This document shows, piece after piece, positions 1-7,451 of a stretch of DNA of 7,886 nt; positions within the stretch are counted from its first letter, which is position 1; every line of letters starts with the position of its first letter. The DNA lies in NCBI GenBank assembly GCA_029287755.1, contig JARFQM010000121.1, forward strand, positions 1 to 7,886, in the 5' to 3' direction. This stretch comes from Desulfofustis sp. (lineage in GTDB: Bacteria > Desulfobacterota > Desulfobulbia > Desulfobulbales > Desulfocapsaceae). A program made the translations under genes and the position numbers. A model generated the notes under the pieces. That model worked only from the letters and a program-made list of their open reading frames with translations. It was not told where the DNA came from and searched no databases.

Positions 1-3000
1 CACAGTCCCTGCAGTTCCTTGACCAGTACGTGGAACGATTCGGGCAGGCCGGTGGCCAGGAAGTTGTCTCCCTTGACGATACGTTCATACATCTGGGTAC
101 GCCCTTCAACGTCGTCCGATTTGGCGGTCAGAAACTCTTTCAGCGTATAGGCCGCGCCATAGGCCTCCATAGCCCAGACCTCCATCTCGCCGAGCCGCTG
201 GCCGCCGAACTGGGCTTTGCCGCCCAGCGGCTGCTGGGTAACCAGCGAATATGGTCCTGTGGAACGGGCATGAATCTTGTTGTCCACCAGGTGATGCAGC
301 TTCAGCATATACATGGCGCCGACCGTAACCATATTGGCAAAGGGCTCGCCGGTGAGACCGTCATAGAGCTGCACCTGGCCTACTTCATCGACCCCTGCCT
401 CGATGAGCAGGGCACGAATCTCAGCTTCTTCGGCCCCATCAAACACCGGGGTGGACATATGCAGTCCCTCCTGATGCTCCCGAGCCCATTCGATCAGCTC
501 TTCGTCAGTCACCCCTTTGGTGATGGCGCTGTATTCATCCTTGGAATAGACCGTCTTGAGCTTTTTCTTGATCAGCGCCGCCGCTTGCTGGCGGGCCATC
601 TCCCCGAGTTGCTCGCCCAGCTTCCTGGCCGCGTAGCCGAGGTGGGTCTCAAGTACCTGGCCGACGTTCATACGCGACGGCACTCCAAGCGGGTTGAGCA
701 CGATATCGACCGTAGTGCCGTCGGCAAAATAGGGCATGTCCTCTTCTGGAAGCAGACAGGATACAACCCCCTTGTTGCCGTGCCGGCCAGCCATCTTGTC
801 CCCGACTGAAAGCTTACGCTTGGTGGCCACATAAACCTTAACCATTTTGACCACGCCGGGAGGCAGGTCGTCGCCTTTTTTCAGCCGCTCGATGATACCG
901 TCGTATCTCTCGCTGATTAGACTCGCCTGGCGCTCATAGCGGCCGTAAATATCCTCTATCTTGTCGAGGTATTTTGCCCGCTGGGAGAAATCGAGCGAAC
1001 GCAAGCCATGGAAACCGACCTGCTCAGCCAACTCAGCCTTAAATTTTTTCCCGAGCTTGACCAGAACCGTGCCGTCCTTGGCGGCGACATCCTGCTTGAC
1101 GGTTTTCTTGTCGAGTATTTTGCCCACCTCGCGGCAGACACCGCGTTTGAGGCTGGCAAGTTCGTCAAGCTTGTCCTGGTTGAGCCTGTCGATTTCCAGG
1201 TCCTCGATCATCAGAGAGCGCTCGTCCTTGTCGACCCCTTTGCGTGAAAAAACTTTGGCGTCGATAACCACCCCTTCGACTCCCGGCGGAACCCGAAGTG
1301 ATGAATCTTTGACATCCTGGGCTTTTTCACCGAAAATCGCCCGCAGCAGCTTCTCTTCCGGCGAGAGCACCGTCTCACCCTTAGGGGTTACCTTGCCTAC
1401 CAGGGTATCGCCGGCCCGGACATCGGCACCGATCCTGACAATCCCTGACTCGTCCAGGTTGCGCAGGGTATCTTCACTCACATTGGGAATGTCGCGGGTG
1501 ATTTCTTCCTTGCCCAGCTTGGTGTCCCGAGCCATGGTTTCGAACACCTCGATATGCAGTGAAGTAAAGGCATCCTGCTTGAGGAGCCGCTCGTTGACCA
1601 GAATTGAATCCTCGAAGTTGAAACCGCGCCAGGGCATAAAGGCAATGGTGACGTTCTTGCCCAGGGCCAATTCACCCTTGTCGCAGGACGGGCCGTCGGC
1701 CAATACGGTACCCAGTTGCACACGGGTATGCGGCTTGACCAGAGGTTTCTGGTTAAAACAGGTGTTCTGGTTTGATTTTTTATATTTTTCGAGGCGGTAG
1801 ACCGCTACCCCGGTCTCGGAACCGTCGACGCCGGGCTCGTCATAGCAGACAACGATGCGGTTGGCATCGACTTCTTCTACCACGCCGTCCCCGGCAGCCA
1901 GCAGACAGGCGCCGGAATCCCTGGCCACGTAGCGCTCCATTCCAGTACCGACCAGCGGTGCGGCGGTGCGCATCAACGGTACGGCCTGACGCTGCATGTT
2001 GGAGCCCATCAAGGCCCGGTTGGCGTCGTCGTTTTCCAGGAAGGGAATCAGCGAAGCGGCCACACTGACCAGCTGATTGGGAGCAATATCCATGTAAGTG
2101 ATACTGTCGGCGTTGGTGGTGATAACCTCGCCGTCCTCCCTGGCGATCAATGTCTCCGGGATTATACGATGCTTGCCGTCGACCGGCGTCAGGGCCGGAG
2201 CGATATAATTGTTCTGCTCCTGGAGGGCGCTCAAGTAACTGATCTCCTTGTCATAGACAATCCGATCACCGACTTTGCGGTAGGGGGTTTCTATGAACCC
2301 ATACGGATTGACCCGGGCGTAAGTAGCCAGGGAGACGATGAGACCGATGTTGGGACCTTCCGGGGTTTCCACTGGACAGATCCTGCCGTAATGAGTGGGA
2401 TGTACGTCACGAACCTCAAAGCCCGCCCGCTCGCGGGAAAGACCTCCCGGCCCAAGGGCGGAAAGACGCCGCTTGTGGGTAACCTCGGAAAGAGGATTAG
2501 TCTGATCCATGAACTGGGAGAGCTGGCTGGTGCCGAAAAACTCCTTGATGGCCGCAGAGATCGGTTTGGGGTTGACCAGATCGTGGGGCATGAGGGTCTC
2601 CACGTCCTGCAGGGTCATGCGCTCCTTAATGGCCCGCTCCATGCGGACCAAGCCCATCCTGTACTGGTTCTCCACCAGTTCGCCAACGGTGCGGACCCTT
2701 CGATTACCCAGGTGGTCGATATCGTCTACGGTTCCCTGGCTGTCTTTGAGGCGCACCAGGTATTTCACCGATTCGACGATGTCTTCCTTGGTCAGCGCCC
2801 GCTGGGAAATGTCCACGTCGAGGCCGAGCCTGGCGTTGATCTTGTAGCGGCCGACCTCGGAGAGATCGTAAAGCTCCGGGTTGAAAAACAGGTTCTGGAA
2901 AAAGCTCTCAGCCACTTCCGGTGTCGGCGGGCTTGACGGCCGCAGCCGGCGATAAATCTCCAGCAGCGCCTCTTCGGTCGAACTGACTTTGTCGACAGCC

Positions 3001-4055
3001 AAAGTTTTCCTGAAGGATTCAGAATACTTCACCCCGTCAATGCCGAGCACCTTGAACTCCTTGATCTTGGCTTCGCCAAGGGTGTCGAGCAGCGATTCGG
3101 TAATTTCGGTGTTGTGCAAAACCAGCGGCTGGTCCTCGGTTGGATCGGCGATATCGTGGCAGATAACCTTGCCGATAAGCGCCTCGGGCGAGATTTTCAT
3201 GAACTCGATGCCCGCCGCCTCGATTTTACGGCACATGGCCCGGGAAATTTTCCGTCCTTTCCTGCCCAGAACCTCACCGTCCTTGGGATTGATCAGATCG
3301 AACTCCAAGCGGGTTCCAAAGGCGGTCTCCTCATCATAGCTGATCAGATAGCCGTCTTTCTGTTTTTTAATCGTGGAGATCGGATAGAAATGTTCAAGCA
3401 GCTCGGTACCGTTGTACCCCAGTGCTTTCAGCAGGGTGGTAACCGGGAATTTACGTCGCCGGTCGATGCGTACATGGAGAACATCCTTGATATCAAATTC
3501 CAGATCGATCCAGGAGCCGCGTACCGGGATGATGCGGGCCGAGTAGAGCAGTTTGCCGCTGGCGTGGCTTTTACCCTGATCATGGGTATAGAACAAGCCA
3601 GGAGACCTCTGCAGCTGAGAAACGATGACCCGCTCTGTGCCATTGATAACGAACACGCCGTCGGCGGTCATCAGAGGCAGCGAACCGAAAAACACTTCCT
3701 GTTCTTTTATATCTCTGATCGACTGGACTCCGGTCTCCTCGTCGACGTCGAAGGTGATCAGCCGGACCACGATTTTCAATGGGATTTCATACGTCATGCC
3801 CCGCTGCTGACATTCCTGAACCGTGTATTTCGGCTCACCGAACTTATATCTGACAAACTCCAGGGAACAGACGCCATTGAAGTCATTGATCGGAAAAATT
3901 TCTTTTAAAATGGCCTGGAGTCCAATATCTTCCCGTTGATCGGGATCGGAATTCTTCTGCAGAAAATGCTCATAGGATTTTCTCTGCATTGAAATCAGAT
4001 GCGGTGGTTCCAGAATGCTGGCTGCACTGGCAAATTGCTTTCTGATTCTTTCCAT
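1..4055 (-). CDS. rpoB: DNA-directed RNA polymerase subunit beta, 3' end cut by window
   Basis: Beta is half of the catalytic cleft of RNA polymerase and binds beta', the alpha dimer and sigma. The frame is open from an ATG at 4055 to the window edge, giving 1351 full codons. The N-terminus (MERIRKQF) aligns with E. coli KKRIRKDF. The rifampicin cluster I segment ([19 protein letters not shown], then [14 protein letters not shown]) lies at about residues 508–534. The Asp, His and Ser matching E. coli D516, H526 and S531 are all present, so no classic resistance change is seen. FEDS falls at residues 814–817 and [12 protein letters not shown] has its first Lys at 1087 (E. coli K1065). Between these two motifs the protein is about 20 residues longer than E. 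coli, so it carries the proteobacterial SI2-type insertion, here Lys/Glu-rich. The last visible motif is [15 protein letters not shown], so about 10–15 residues are missing. An in-frame TAG lies 13 codons upstream with no other start codon between, and AGG sits 6 nt before the ATG. No frameshift is seen. Confidence 0.98.
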   Translation of the reverse strand, partial: MERIRKQFASAASILEPPHLISMQRKSYEHFLQKNSDPDQREDIGLQAILKEIFPINDFNGVCSLEFVRYKFGEPKYTVQECQQRGMTYEIPLKIVVRLITFDVDEETGVQSIRDIKEQEVFFGSLPLMTADGVFVINGTERVIVSQLQRSPGLFYTHDQGKSHASGKLLYSARIIPVRGSWIDLEFDIKDVLHVRIDRRRKFPVTTLLKALGYNGTELLEHFYPISTIKKQKDGYLISYDEETAFGTRLEFDLINPKDGEVLGRKGRKISRAMCRKIEAAGIEFMKISPEALIGKVICHDIADPTEDQPLVLHNTEITESLLDTLGEAKIKEFKVLGIDGVKYSESFRKTLAVDKVSSTEEALLEIYRRLRPSSPPTPEVAESFFQNLFFNPELYDLSEVGRYKINARLGLDVDISQRALTKEDIVESVKYLVRLKDSQGTVDDIDHLGNRRVRTVGELVENQYRMGLVRMERAIKERMTLQDVETLMPHDLVNPKPISAAIKEFFGTSQLSQFMDQTNPLSEVTHKRRLSALGPGGLSRERAGFEVRDVHPTHYGRICPVETPEGPNIGLIVSLATYARVNPYGFIETPYRKVGDRIVYDKEISYLSALQEQNNYIAPALTPVDGKHRIIPETLIAREDGEVITTNADSITYMDIAPNQLVSVAASLIPFLENDDANRALMGSNMQRQAVPLMRTAAPLVGTGMERYVARDSGACLLAAGDGVVEEVDANRIVVCYDEPGVDGSETGVAVYRLEKYKKSNQNTCFNQKPLVKPHTRVQLGTVLADGPSCDKGELALGKNVTIAFMPWRGFNFEDSILVNERLLKQDAFTSLHIEVFETMARDTKLGKEEITRDIPNVSEDTLRNLDESGIVRIGADVRAGDTLVGKVTPKGETVLSPEEKLLRAIFGEKAQDVKDSSLRVPPGVEGVVIDAKVFSRKGVDKDERSLMIEDLEIDRLNQDKLDELASLKRGVCREVGKILDKKTVKQDVAAKDGTVLVKLGKKFKAELAEQVGFHGLRSLDFSQRAKYLDKIEDIYGRYERQASLISERYDGIIERLKKGDDLPPGVVKMVKVYVATKRKLSVGDKMAGRHGNKGVVSCLLPEEDMPYFADGTTVDIVLNPLGVPSRMNVGQVLETHLGYAARKLGEQLGEMARQQAAALIKKKLKTVYSKDEYSAITKGVTDEELIEWAREHQEGLHMSTPVFDGAEEAEIRALLIEAGVDEVGQVQLYDGLTGEPFANMVTVGAMYMLKLHHLVDNKIHARSTGPYSLVTQQPLGGKAQFGGQRLGEMEVWAMEAYGAAYTLKEFLTAKSDDVEGRTQMYERIVKGDNFLATGLPESFHVLVKELQGL

Positions 4056-4122
4056 GTTCTTCCTCGAGGTTGCTAGGACCTTGGATTTATCGATCTATTC
4101 TGTAAAATTCGCTGCGTATCAT

Positions 4123-4157
4123 CGGACACCGACCAGAGGATCTGCGGTGTATGTCCG
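4123..4157 (-). other. Bulged stem-loop in the rpoB leader
   Basis: On the minus strand CGGACATACACCG is followed after 13 nt by CGGTGTCCG. The two arms pair over nine base pairs if ATAC in the first arm is bulged out. The element ends about 67 nt before the rpoB start codon, so it would lie in the mRNA leader. It could be an RNA structure for translational control or processing, but nothing in the sequence assigns a function. I do not recognise it as a known riboswitch or leader class. Confidence 0.4.
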
Positions 4158-4228
4158 GAAGCGGCTGTATATGGTGGTATAGGGTTGAGCCATGTGAAAA
4201 CATCCAGTGTGGGAATTACCCAAATCAA

Positions 4229-4257
4229 TTGTTAAGCATTGCCTATTCTGTCGTCAA
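4229..4257 (-). promoter_or_regulatory. Weak sigma-70-like promoter candidate for rpoB
   Basis: On the minus strand TTGACG (5 of 6 to the -35 consensus, plus positions 4252–4257) is followed after 17 nt by TAACAA (3 of 6 to the -10 consensus, 4229–4234). The spacing is ideal but the -10 box is poor. It lies downstream of the strong hairpin at 4351–4382, where a secondary promoter could top up rpoB transcription. A/T-rich spacers produce such matches by chance, so this is only a candidate. Confidence 0.2.
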
Positions 4258-4350
4258 ACATCGATCGATCTCTGACACCTTTGCCAGAAACAAGCAACAT
4301 ATTGATATTAATAAATGTTTTCAGCCAATTTAAGAAAACCTGCCTAAACG

Positions 4351-4382
4351 CGACACGCCGCGCATAAAAGCGCAGCGTGTCG
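4351..4382 (-). terminator. Strong hairpin between rplL and rpoB (attenuator or processing site)
   Basis: The arms CGACACGC and GCGTGTCG pair perfectly over 8 bp. One mismatched pair then separates them from a further 4 bp of GCGC, closing a 6-nt loop. It begins 45 nt past the rplL stop codon in the direction of transcription. No T-run follows directly; the nearest is a run of four T about 12 nt further on (GGTTTTCTT). It is therefore not a textbook intrinsic terminator. A leaky terminator or an RNase III-type processing stem, as in the matching E. coli spacer, fits the position. The structure is plain in the sequence; the role is inferred. Confidence 0.55.
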
Positions 4383-4393
4383 TAGCCGTGACA

Positions 4394-4408
4394 GTTCACC
4401 TGGTGAAC
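4394..4408. repeat. Near-perfect palindrome after rplL
   Basis: GTTCACC and GGTGAAC form a 15-nt inverted repeat around a single central base, 19 nt beyond the rplL stop codon. As RNA it could only form a short 5-bp stem with a 5-nt loop. As DNA it resembles a symmetric protein site. It may simply extend the structured region that includes the strong hairpin next to it. No function is assigned. Confidence 0.4.
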
Positions 4409-4427
4409 CATCCGATTTATGAAAGAA

Positions 4428-4814
4428 TTATTTAATCTCGACTGATCCGCCGACACCTTCGATCTTGGCTTTAATTTCCTCGGCCTCTTCTTTGGTGACG
4501 CCTTCCTTAACCGGCTGGGGTGCTCCCTCGACCAGTTCCTTAGCCTCTTTGAGGCCGAGGCTGGTGATGGCGCGAACCTCTTTGATGACCTTGATCTTCT
4601 GGTCTCCTGCACCGGCCAGGATTACGTCGAACTCGGTTTTCTCTTCAGCAGCCGCAGCAGCGCCTGCATCACCGGCAGGACCGGCAGCGGCAACAGCTAC
4701 CGGAGCGGCAGCGGAAACGCCGAATTTGTCTTCCAGTTCCTTGATGAGCTCGGAAAGCTCAAGAACGCTCATATTGGCAATGAATTCAATCACGTCTTCT
4801 TTTTTTACAGCCAT
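4428..4814 (-). CDS. rplL: Large ribosomal subunit protein bL12 (L7/L12)
   Basis: L7/L12 is the multicopy stalk protein of the 50S subunit. It is held by L10 and recruits the translational GTPases (EF-Tu, EF-G, IF2). The 128-residue product has the usual length and three-part build. Residues 1–33 are the N-terminal dimerisation helices ([20 protein letters not shown]). Residues 34–57 are an Ala/Gly-rich flexible hinge. The globular C-terminal domain starts near 58 and contains the conserved [10 protein letters not shown] (87–96), the factor-binding surface. The ATG at 4814 is preceded by GAGG about 8 nt upstream. The gene lies 59 nt after rplJ in the conserved rplJ–rplL pair; a good ribosome binding site fits the need for several L12 copies per L10. 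It ends in TAA. Confidence 0.99.
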   Translation of the reverse strand: MAVKKEDVIEFIANMSVLELSELIKELEDKFGVSAAAPVAVAAAGPAGDAGAAAAAEEKTEFDVILAGAGDQKIKVIKEVRAITSLGLKEAKELVEGAPQPVKEGVTKEEAEEIKAKIEGVGGSVEIK

Positions 4815-4873
4815 TTTATTTTCCTCTTTTCCTTTGCTAGATAATCTTGATGTGAAAATTTCTCAGACCCCAC

Positions 4874-5395
4874 TCAGGCCTGTTCCTTTTGATCTTGAAT
4901 TGCCTGCAGACCATAGAGCAGTTTCTGCGGTACCGCCGAAAGCACTCTGACAAAAGCGGTTGGAACACCATTCATGACCGACAGCAGCTGGCCCAGCAGA
5001 ACTTCCTTGGATGGAAGTTTGGACAAGGCGACCAGATTGTCGATAGTGATTTTCTCTCCTTCCAGAACAGCAGACCGAAGCTGAAATTTTTCATAATCTT
5101 CAGCGCACTTTGCCAATACCTTGGCCGGGGCAACCGGATCATCATAGGACGTGACAATGGCTGTCGTCCCGGTGAAATCATCGGTAAGAGATTCACAGGA
5201 CGTGTCGGTAACTGCCAGTTTCAGAAGAGTGTTTTTGGCGATGCGGATTTCAGAACTTGTCTCCCGAAGATCGCGACGAATCTTCTCAAGATCTGCAACC
5301 GTCAAACCGCAATAGTCTGCAACAACAGAAAACTTCGCCCGTTTGAACGAATCGTTCAATTCGGCGACTATTGCTGCTTTCTCGTCTCGGTTCAA
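4874..5395 (-). CDS. rplJ: Large ribosomal subunit protein uL10, TTG start
   Basis: L10 anchors the L7/L12 dimers to 23S rRNA at the stalk base; in E. coli the L10–L7/L12 complex also represses its own mRNA. The product is 173 residues, a normal length. It opens MNRDEKAAIVAEL, as L10 proteins do, followed by the conserved ADYCGLTV (26–33) and AKNTLLKLA (53–61). A long C-terminal helical tail (about 137–173) is the L12-binding spine. Translation starts at TTG (5395). No ATG or GTG exists between it and an in-frame TAA 9 codons upstream, and a strong GAGGAGG lies 5 nt before it. The upstream 189-nt spacer holds a recognisable L10 leader, so autogenous control is likely. The codon for the second residue (Asn) matches family starts, which supports the TTG call. 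Confidence 0.98.
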   Translation of the reverse strand: MNRDEKAAIVAELNDSFKRAKFSVVADYCGLTVADLEKIRRDLRETSSEIRIAKNTLLKLAVTDTSCESLTDDFTGTTAIVTSYDDPVAPAKVLAKCAEDYEKFQLRSAVLEGEKITIDNLVALSKLPSKEVLLGQLLSVMNGVPTAFVRVLSAVPQKLLYGLQAIQDQKEQA

Positions 5396-5400
5396 ATTAC

Positions 5401-5407
5401 CCTCCTC
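5401..5407 (-). promoter_or_regulatory. Ribosome binding site deciding the rplJ TTG start
   Basis: On the minus strand GAGGAGG sits 5 nt upstream of the TTG codon at 5395. It is the strongest Shine-Dalgarno match in this part of the window and the main reason for choosing a non-ATG start. Confidence 0.85.
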
Positions 5408-5429
5408 GTTTTGGTTTGATTACGTTTTT

Positions 5430-5527
5430 CGAAACAGCAGTTACCACGTGATACTTCCAGGTGTCATTAACACCCCAGTCTCGGCAGGTCGGTGAGCCCG
5501 ATTAAACTTTCGTGCCTGCTGTCTTCG
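5430..5527 (-). ncRNA. L10 leader RNA (rplJ autoregulatory leader)
   Basis: The rplJ leader holds the hallmark strings of the L10 leader family: GAAGACAGCAGG (5515–5526), then TTTAATCGGG, then CCTGCCGAGAC. The arm GCAGG (5515–5519) pairs with CCTGC (5484–5488), next to the conserved purine-rich GAGA that is typical of the L10-binding kink-turn. A second hairpin, GGTGT–TAATG–ACACC (5460–5474), follows. The flanking CGAAGACA (5520–5527) can pair with TGTTTCG (5430–5436) with one bulged G, closing the structure into a multi-branched fold. In this family the L10–L7/L12 complex binds the leader and represses rplJ–rplL. Recognition here is by motif and pairing; no covariance model was run. The exact 5' limit is uncertain. 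Confidence 0.82.
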
Positions 5528-5529
5528 AC

Positions 5530-5562
5530 AAATTAATTGCCGCATCCGGCGGCTCTTAATTT
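5530..5562 (-). terminator. Stem-loop after rplA (terminator-like or processing stem)
   Basis: AAATTAA and TTAATTT form a 7-bp outer stem and GCCGC and GCGGC a 5-bp inner stem around a CGGAT loop, with a 2-by-2 internal loop between them. It begins 22 nt past the rplA stop and ends 2 nt before the L10 leader. The 3' arm is T-rich (TTAATTT) but no longer U-tract follows, so complete termination is doubtful. It could give partial termination, protect the rplA 3' end, or mark a cleavage point between the L11–L1 and L10–L12 units. The symmetric A/T-rich arms would also let it act on the other strand, where there is no gene to serve. Confidence 0.5.
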
Positions 5563-5584
5563 TTCCTCTAGCCTGTTAACTACG

Positions 5585-6289
5585 TTATTTGATCCTGGTC
5601 CTGACATCCAAGGTATCCACCTTGAATCCCGGGCCCATGGTTGATGACACTGAAATTGAGCGCAGGTACACGCCCTTGCTGGTTGACGGCTTGAGCTGGA
5701 CAAGCCGCTCGATGAAAGCGAGTGCGTTTTCGTAGAGCTTCTGATCGCCAAAGGACACCTTGCCAATACCGGCGTGGACGATACCGGCCTTGTCGACCCT
5801 AAAATCGACCTTGCCGCCCTTGATCTCTTTGACCACGTCAGCGATATCAAAAGTGACCGTGCCCAATTTGGCGTTGGGCATCAAGTTGCGGGGACCGAGG
5901 ATGCGGCCGATCTTGCCGACGGTACCCATCATATCGGGGGTCGCAACGGTTTTATCGAATTCGAGCCAACCGCCCTGAATTTTTTCCACCAGATCATCGG
6001 AACCGACATAATCGGCACCGGCCTCTGTGGCCTCGGCTTCCTTGGGTCCCTTGGCAAACACGAGGACCCGGGTCACTTTCCCGGTGCCATGCGGCAGTAC
6101 CACCGAGGAGCGCACCATCTGATCGGCGTGGCGTGGGTCAACGCCCAGCTTGACAGCGATATCGACCGTCTCGTCGAAGGCCGCATAGGAGGAAGCGACA
6201 ACCTGTTGCATCGCCTCATCTATGGTTCTGACAATGGTCCGGTCGACCCCCTCTACCTTGTTTCTGTATTTTTTTCCGTGTTTCGGCAT
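5585..6289 (-). CDS. rplA: Large ribosomal subunit protein uL1
   Basis: L1 forms the mobile stalk on the E-site side of the 50S subunit and moves deacylated tRNA out. In E. coli it represses the rplK–rplA mRNA. The product is 234 residues, the standard bacterial length, with the two-domain L1 fold. It opens [16 protein letters not shown]. The [18 protein letters not shown] segment (43–60) and [11 protein letters not shown] (61–71) belong to domain I. The L1 signature region [19 protein letters not shown] spans about 128–146, with Asn where many L1 proteins have Gly (GPRGLMPN). Domain I resumes near 160 and ends with [10 protein letters not shown]. The ATG at 6289 has AGGAGG 5 nt upstream. It follows rplK by 68 nt, with a G/C hairpin just before the ribosome binding site. 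Confidence 0.99.
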   Translation of the reverse strand: MPKHGKKYRNKVEGVDRTIVRTIDEAMQQVVASSYAAFDETVDIAVKLGVDPRHADQMVRSSVVLPHGTGKVTRVLVFAKGPKEAEATEAGADYVGSDDLVEKIQGGWLEFDKTVATPDMMGTVGKIGRILGPRNLMPNAKLGTVTFDIADVVKEIKGGKVDFRVDKAGIVHAGIGKVSFGDQKLYENALAFIERLVQLKPSTSKGVYLRSISVSSTMGPGFKVDTLDVRTRIK

Positions 6290-6311
6290 GATCGCCTCCT
6301 ACTGCACGTGT

Positions 6312-6326
6312 CCCCCCGTCAGGGGG
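6312..6326 (-). other. Short G/C hairpin just before the rplA ribosome binding site
   Basis: On the minus strand CCCCC and GGGGG pair around a TGAC loop, 11 nt before the AGGAGG of rplA. No T-run follows, so it is not an intrinsic terminator. A stable stem here could slow or gate ribosome entry at rplA, or favour coupling to rplK translation. It does not resemble the E. coli L1-binding mRNA site that I know of. Confidence 0.4.
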
Positions 6327-6357
6327 CCAGAGGTACGTAGTAAAGTTGATGTTTGTC

Positions 6358-6783
6358 TTAATCGACCACCGTCAGGCCGGCACTGCGGGCCGAGCCTTCA
6401 ATGATCTTCATTGCACTTTCAACGTCGTAGGCATTGAGATCGGGCATTTTTATTTCAGCAATTTCCCTGATCTTATCCCGGCTGATTTCGGCGACTCGCT
6501 CGGTTTTCGGATTCCCCGATCCCTTCTGCACGTTCGCCGCCTTGAACAGCAGAACCGATGCCGGCGGCGTCTTGGTTATGTAGCTGAATGAACGATCCTG
6601 GTAGACGGTGATAACCACAGGAATGATGGTATCGCCCATTGACTGGGTCTTGGCATTGAACGCCTTGCAGAATTCCATGATGTTGACACCGTGCTGACCA
6701 AGAGCCGGACCGACAGGCGGAGACGGATTGGCCTTTCCGGCCGGAATCTGAAGCTTGATGTATGCCATTACTTTCTTGGCCAT
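6358..6783 (-). CDS. rplK: Large ribosomal subunit protein uL11
   Basis: L11 binds the GTPase-associated region of 23S rRNA at the stalk base, takes part in factor turnover, and is needed for RelA activation and thiostrepton binding. The 141-residue product is full length. The N-terminal domain (about 1–70) has the conserved proline-rich [20 protein letters not shown] (20–39), including the prolines involved in thiostrepton sensitivity. The C-terminal RNA-binding domain (about 75–141) ends with the L11 signature region [20 protein letters not shown] (111–130). The ATG at 6783 is preceded by GGAG about 8 nt upstream. The gene starts 45 nt after nusG, with no terminator between, which suggests read-through from secE–nusG. 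Confidence 0.99.
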   Translation of the reverse strand: MAKKVMAYIKLQIPAGKANPSPPVGPALGQHGVNIMEFCKAFNAKTQSMGDTIIPVVITVYQDRSFSYITKTPPASVLLFKAANVQKGSGNPKTERVAEISRDKIREIAEIKMPDLNAYDVESAMKIIEGSARSAGLTVVD

Positions 6784-6828
6784 TTTTCTACTCCAACGAT
6801 AGTGACGTAACTACTTATTAACTAAAAA

Positions 6829-7362
6829 TCAGGTGTTCGATACCTGCACGAATTCCAGTTCCACCGGTGTTTCCCGGCCGAAGATGGACACCATTACCCG
6901 GACCCTGCCCTTGTCGGGAAACACCTCGTCGACCACACCCTGAAAATTGGCAAAGGGGCCATCGATGACCCTGACAACCTCACCCACATCGAAGACAACT
7001 TTGGGCCTGGGCCGTTCCGATCCATCTTGAATTCGACCGATGATCTTTCCGGCATCATCGTCGGATAGTGGCACGGGGTTGCGGTCATCCCCCACAAAAC
7101 CTACCACCCTCGGCATGTTCTGGTGGACGATATGCCAGGTAGTGTCGTTGAGCTCCATGCTCACCAGCATATAGCCGGGGAAAAAACGCCTCGAGGAGGT
7201 CTTGCGGGACCCCTTGATCATTTCCACTACCTGCTCTGTCGGAATCAGGATTTCCCCAAAGTACTCATCAAGCCCTTCTTTGCTGATGCGCTCCTGAAGC
7301 GTTGCCTTCACCCTTTCCTCATAACCGGAATGGACCTGCAATATGTACCATTGTCTAGCCAT
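6829..7362 (-). CDS. nusG: Transcription termination/antitermination factor NusG
   Basis: NusG binds RNA polymerase through its N-terminal domain, suppresses pausing, and links the polymerase to Rho or to ribosomal S10 through its C-terminal domain. The 177-residue product matches the usual length. The NGN domain spans about 1–115, starting ARQWYILQVHSGYEERV and containing the polymerase-contacting RRFFPGYMLVSMEL (58–71). A linker leads to the KOW domain (about 125–175), with GEVVRVIDGPFANFQGVVDE (127–146) and the conserved final strand TPVELEFVQV. The ATG at 7362 matches family N-termini, though no clear Shine-Dalgarno lies within 12 nt. It follows secE by 89 nt, the standard secE–nusG arrangement. 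It is not a RfaH-type specialised paralogue, given the context and full KOW domain. Confidence 0.99.
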   Translation of the reverse strand: MARQWYILQVHSGYEERVKATLQERISKEGLDEYFGEILIPTEQVVEMIKGSRKTSSRRFFPGYMLVSMELNDTTWHIVHQNMPRVVGFVGDDRNPVPLSDDDAGKIIGRIQDGSERPRPKVVFDVGEVVRVIDGPFANFQGVVDEVFPDKGRVRVMVSIFGRETPVELEFVQVSNT

Positions 7363-7451
7363 TTTAGTACCGTTTGTTCATAGGACAGGAAAAGGTTGAT
7401 CGGTCAGTGCTGCGCGTTGGCCAGCCGTAATCAATTCTCCAGAAATAGCGG

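Larger units (their letters stand above)
4056..4427 (-). other. Non-coding rplL–rpoB spacer (372 nt)
   Basis: This is the longest gene-free stretch in the window. It is more A/T-rich than its neighbours and has no convincing coding frame on either strand. In transcription order it holds a small palindrome just after the rplL stop, a strong 32-nt hairpin, an A/T-rich stretch with a poor sigma-70-like match, and a bulged stem about 70 nt before rpoB. In E. coli the equivalent spacer holds a partial terminator and an RNase III site that set the ratio of L7/L12 to RNA polymerase. A similar uncoupling role here is inferred from position and structure. Confidence 0.8.

Noticed and set aside
2454..2534. 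Possible natural rifampicin resistance in the rpoB cluster I
   Set aside because: The residues matching E. coli Q513, D516, S522, H526, R529 and S531 are all the sensitive type. Only S508 is replaced, by Thr.
30..3908. Several long plus-strand open frames (30–809, 961–1800, 2169–2936, 3114–3908) opposite rpoB
   Set aside because: They are antisense to a confidently identified rpoB. Their products have skewed composition (for example Ser/Arg-rich at 961–1800) with no recognisable domain, and they reflect codon bias of the real gene.
4095..4251. Nine-base direct repeat CTATTCTGT at 4095–4103 and 4243–4251
   Set aside because: It is short, occurs only twice, and lies in A/T-rich spacer DNA. 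It is likely chance.
4151..4333. 60-codon plus-strand open frame in the rplL–rpoB spacer
   Set aside because: It has no ribosome binding site, no recognisable motif or membrane segment, and overlaps the putative rpoB leader structure. It is the length expected by chance.
4232..4612. 126-codon minus-strand frame overlapping rplL
   Set aside because: It runs in another frame of rplL and its product is rich in Arg, Ser and Lys without any domain. It is a shadow.
5560..5584. TTAACA as a possible -35 box for an rplJ promoter after rplA
   Set aside because: No acceptable -10 hexamer is found at 15–18 nt spacing.
5774..6340. 188-codon plus-strand frame opposite rplA
   Set aside because: It is antisense to full-length L1, with no domain and no supporting start signal.
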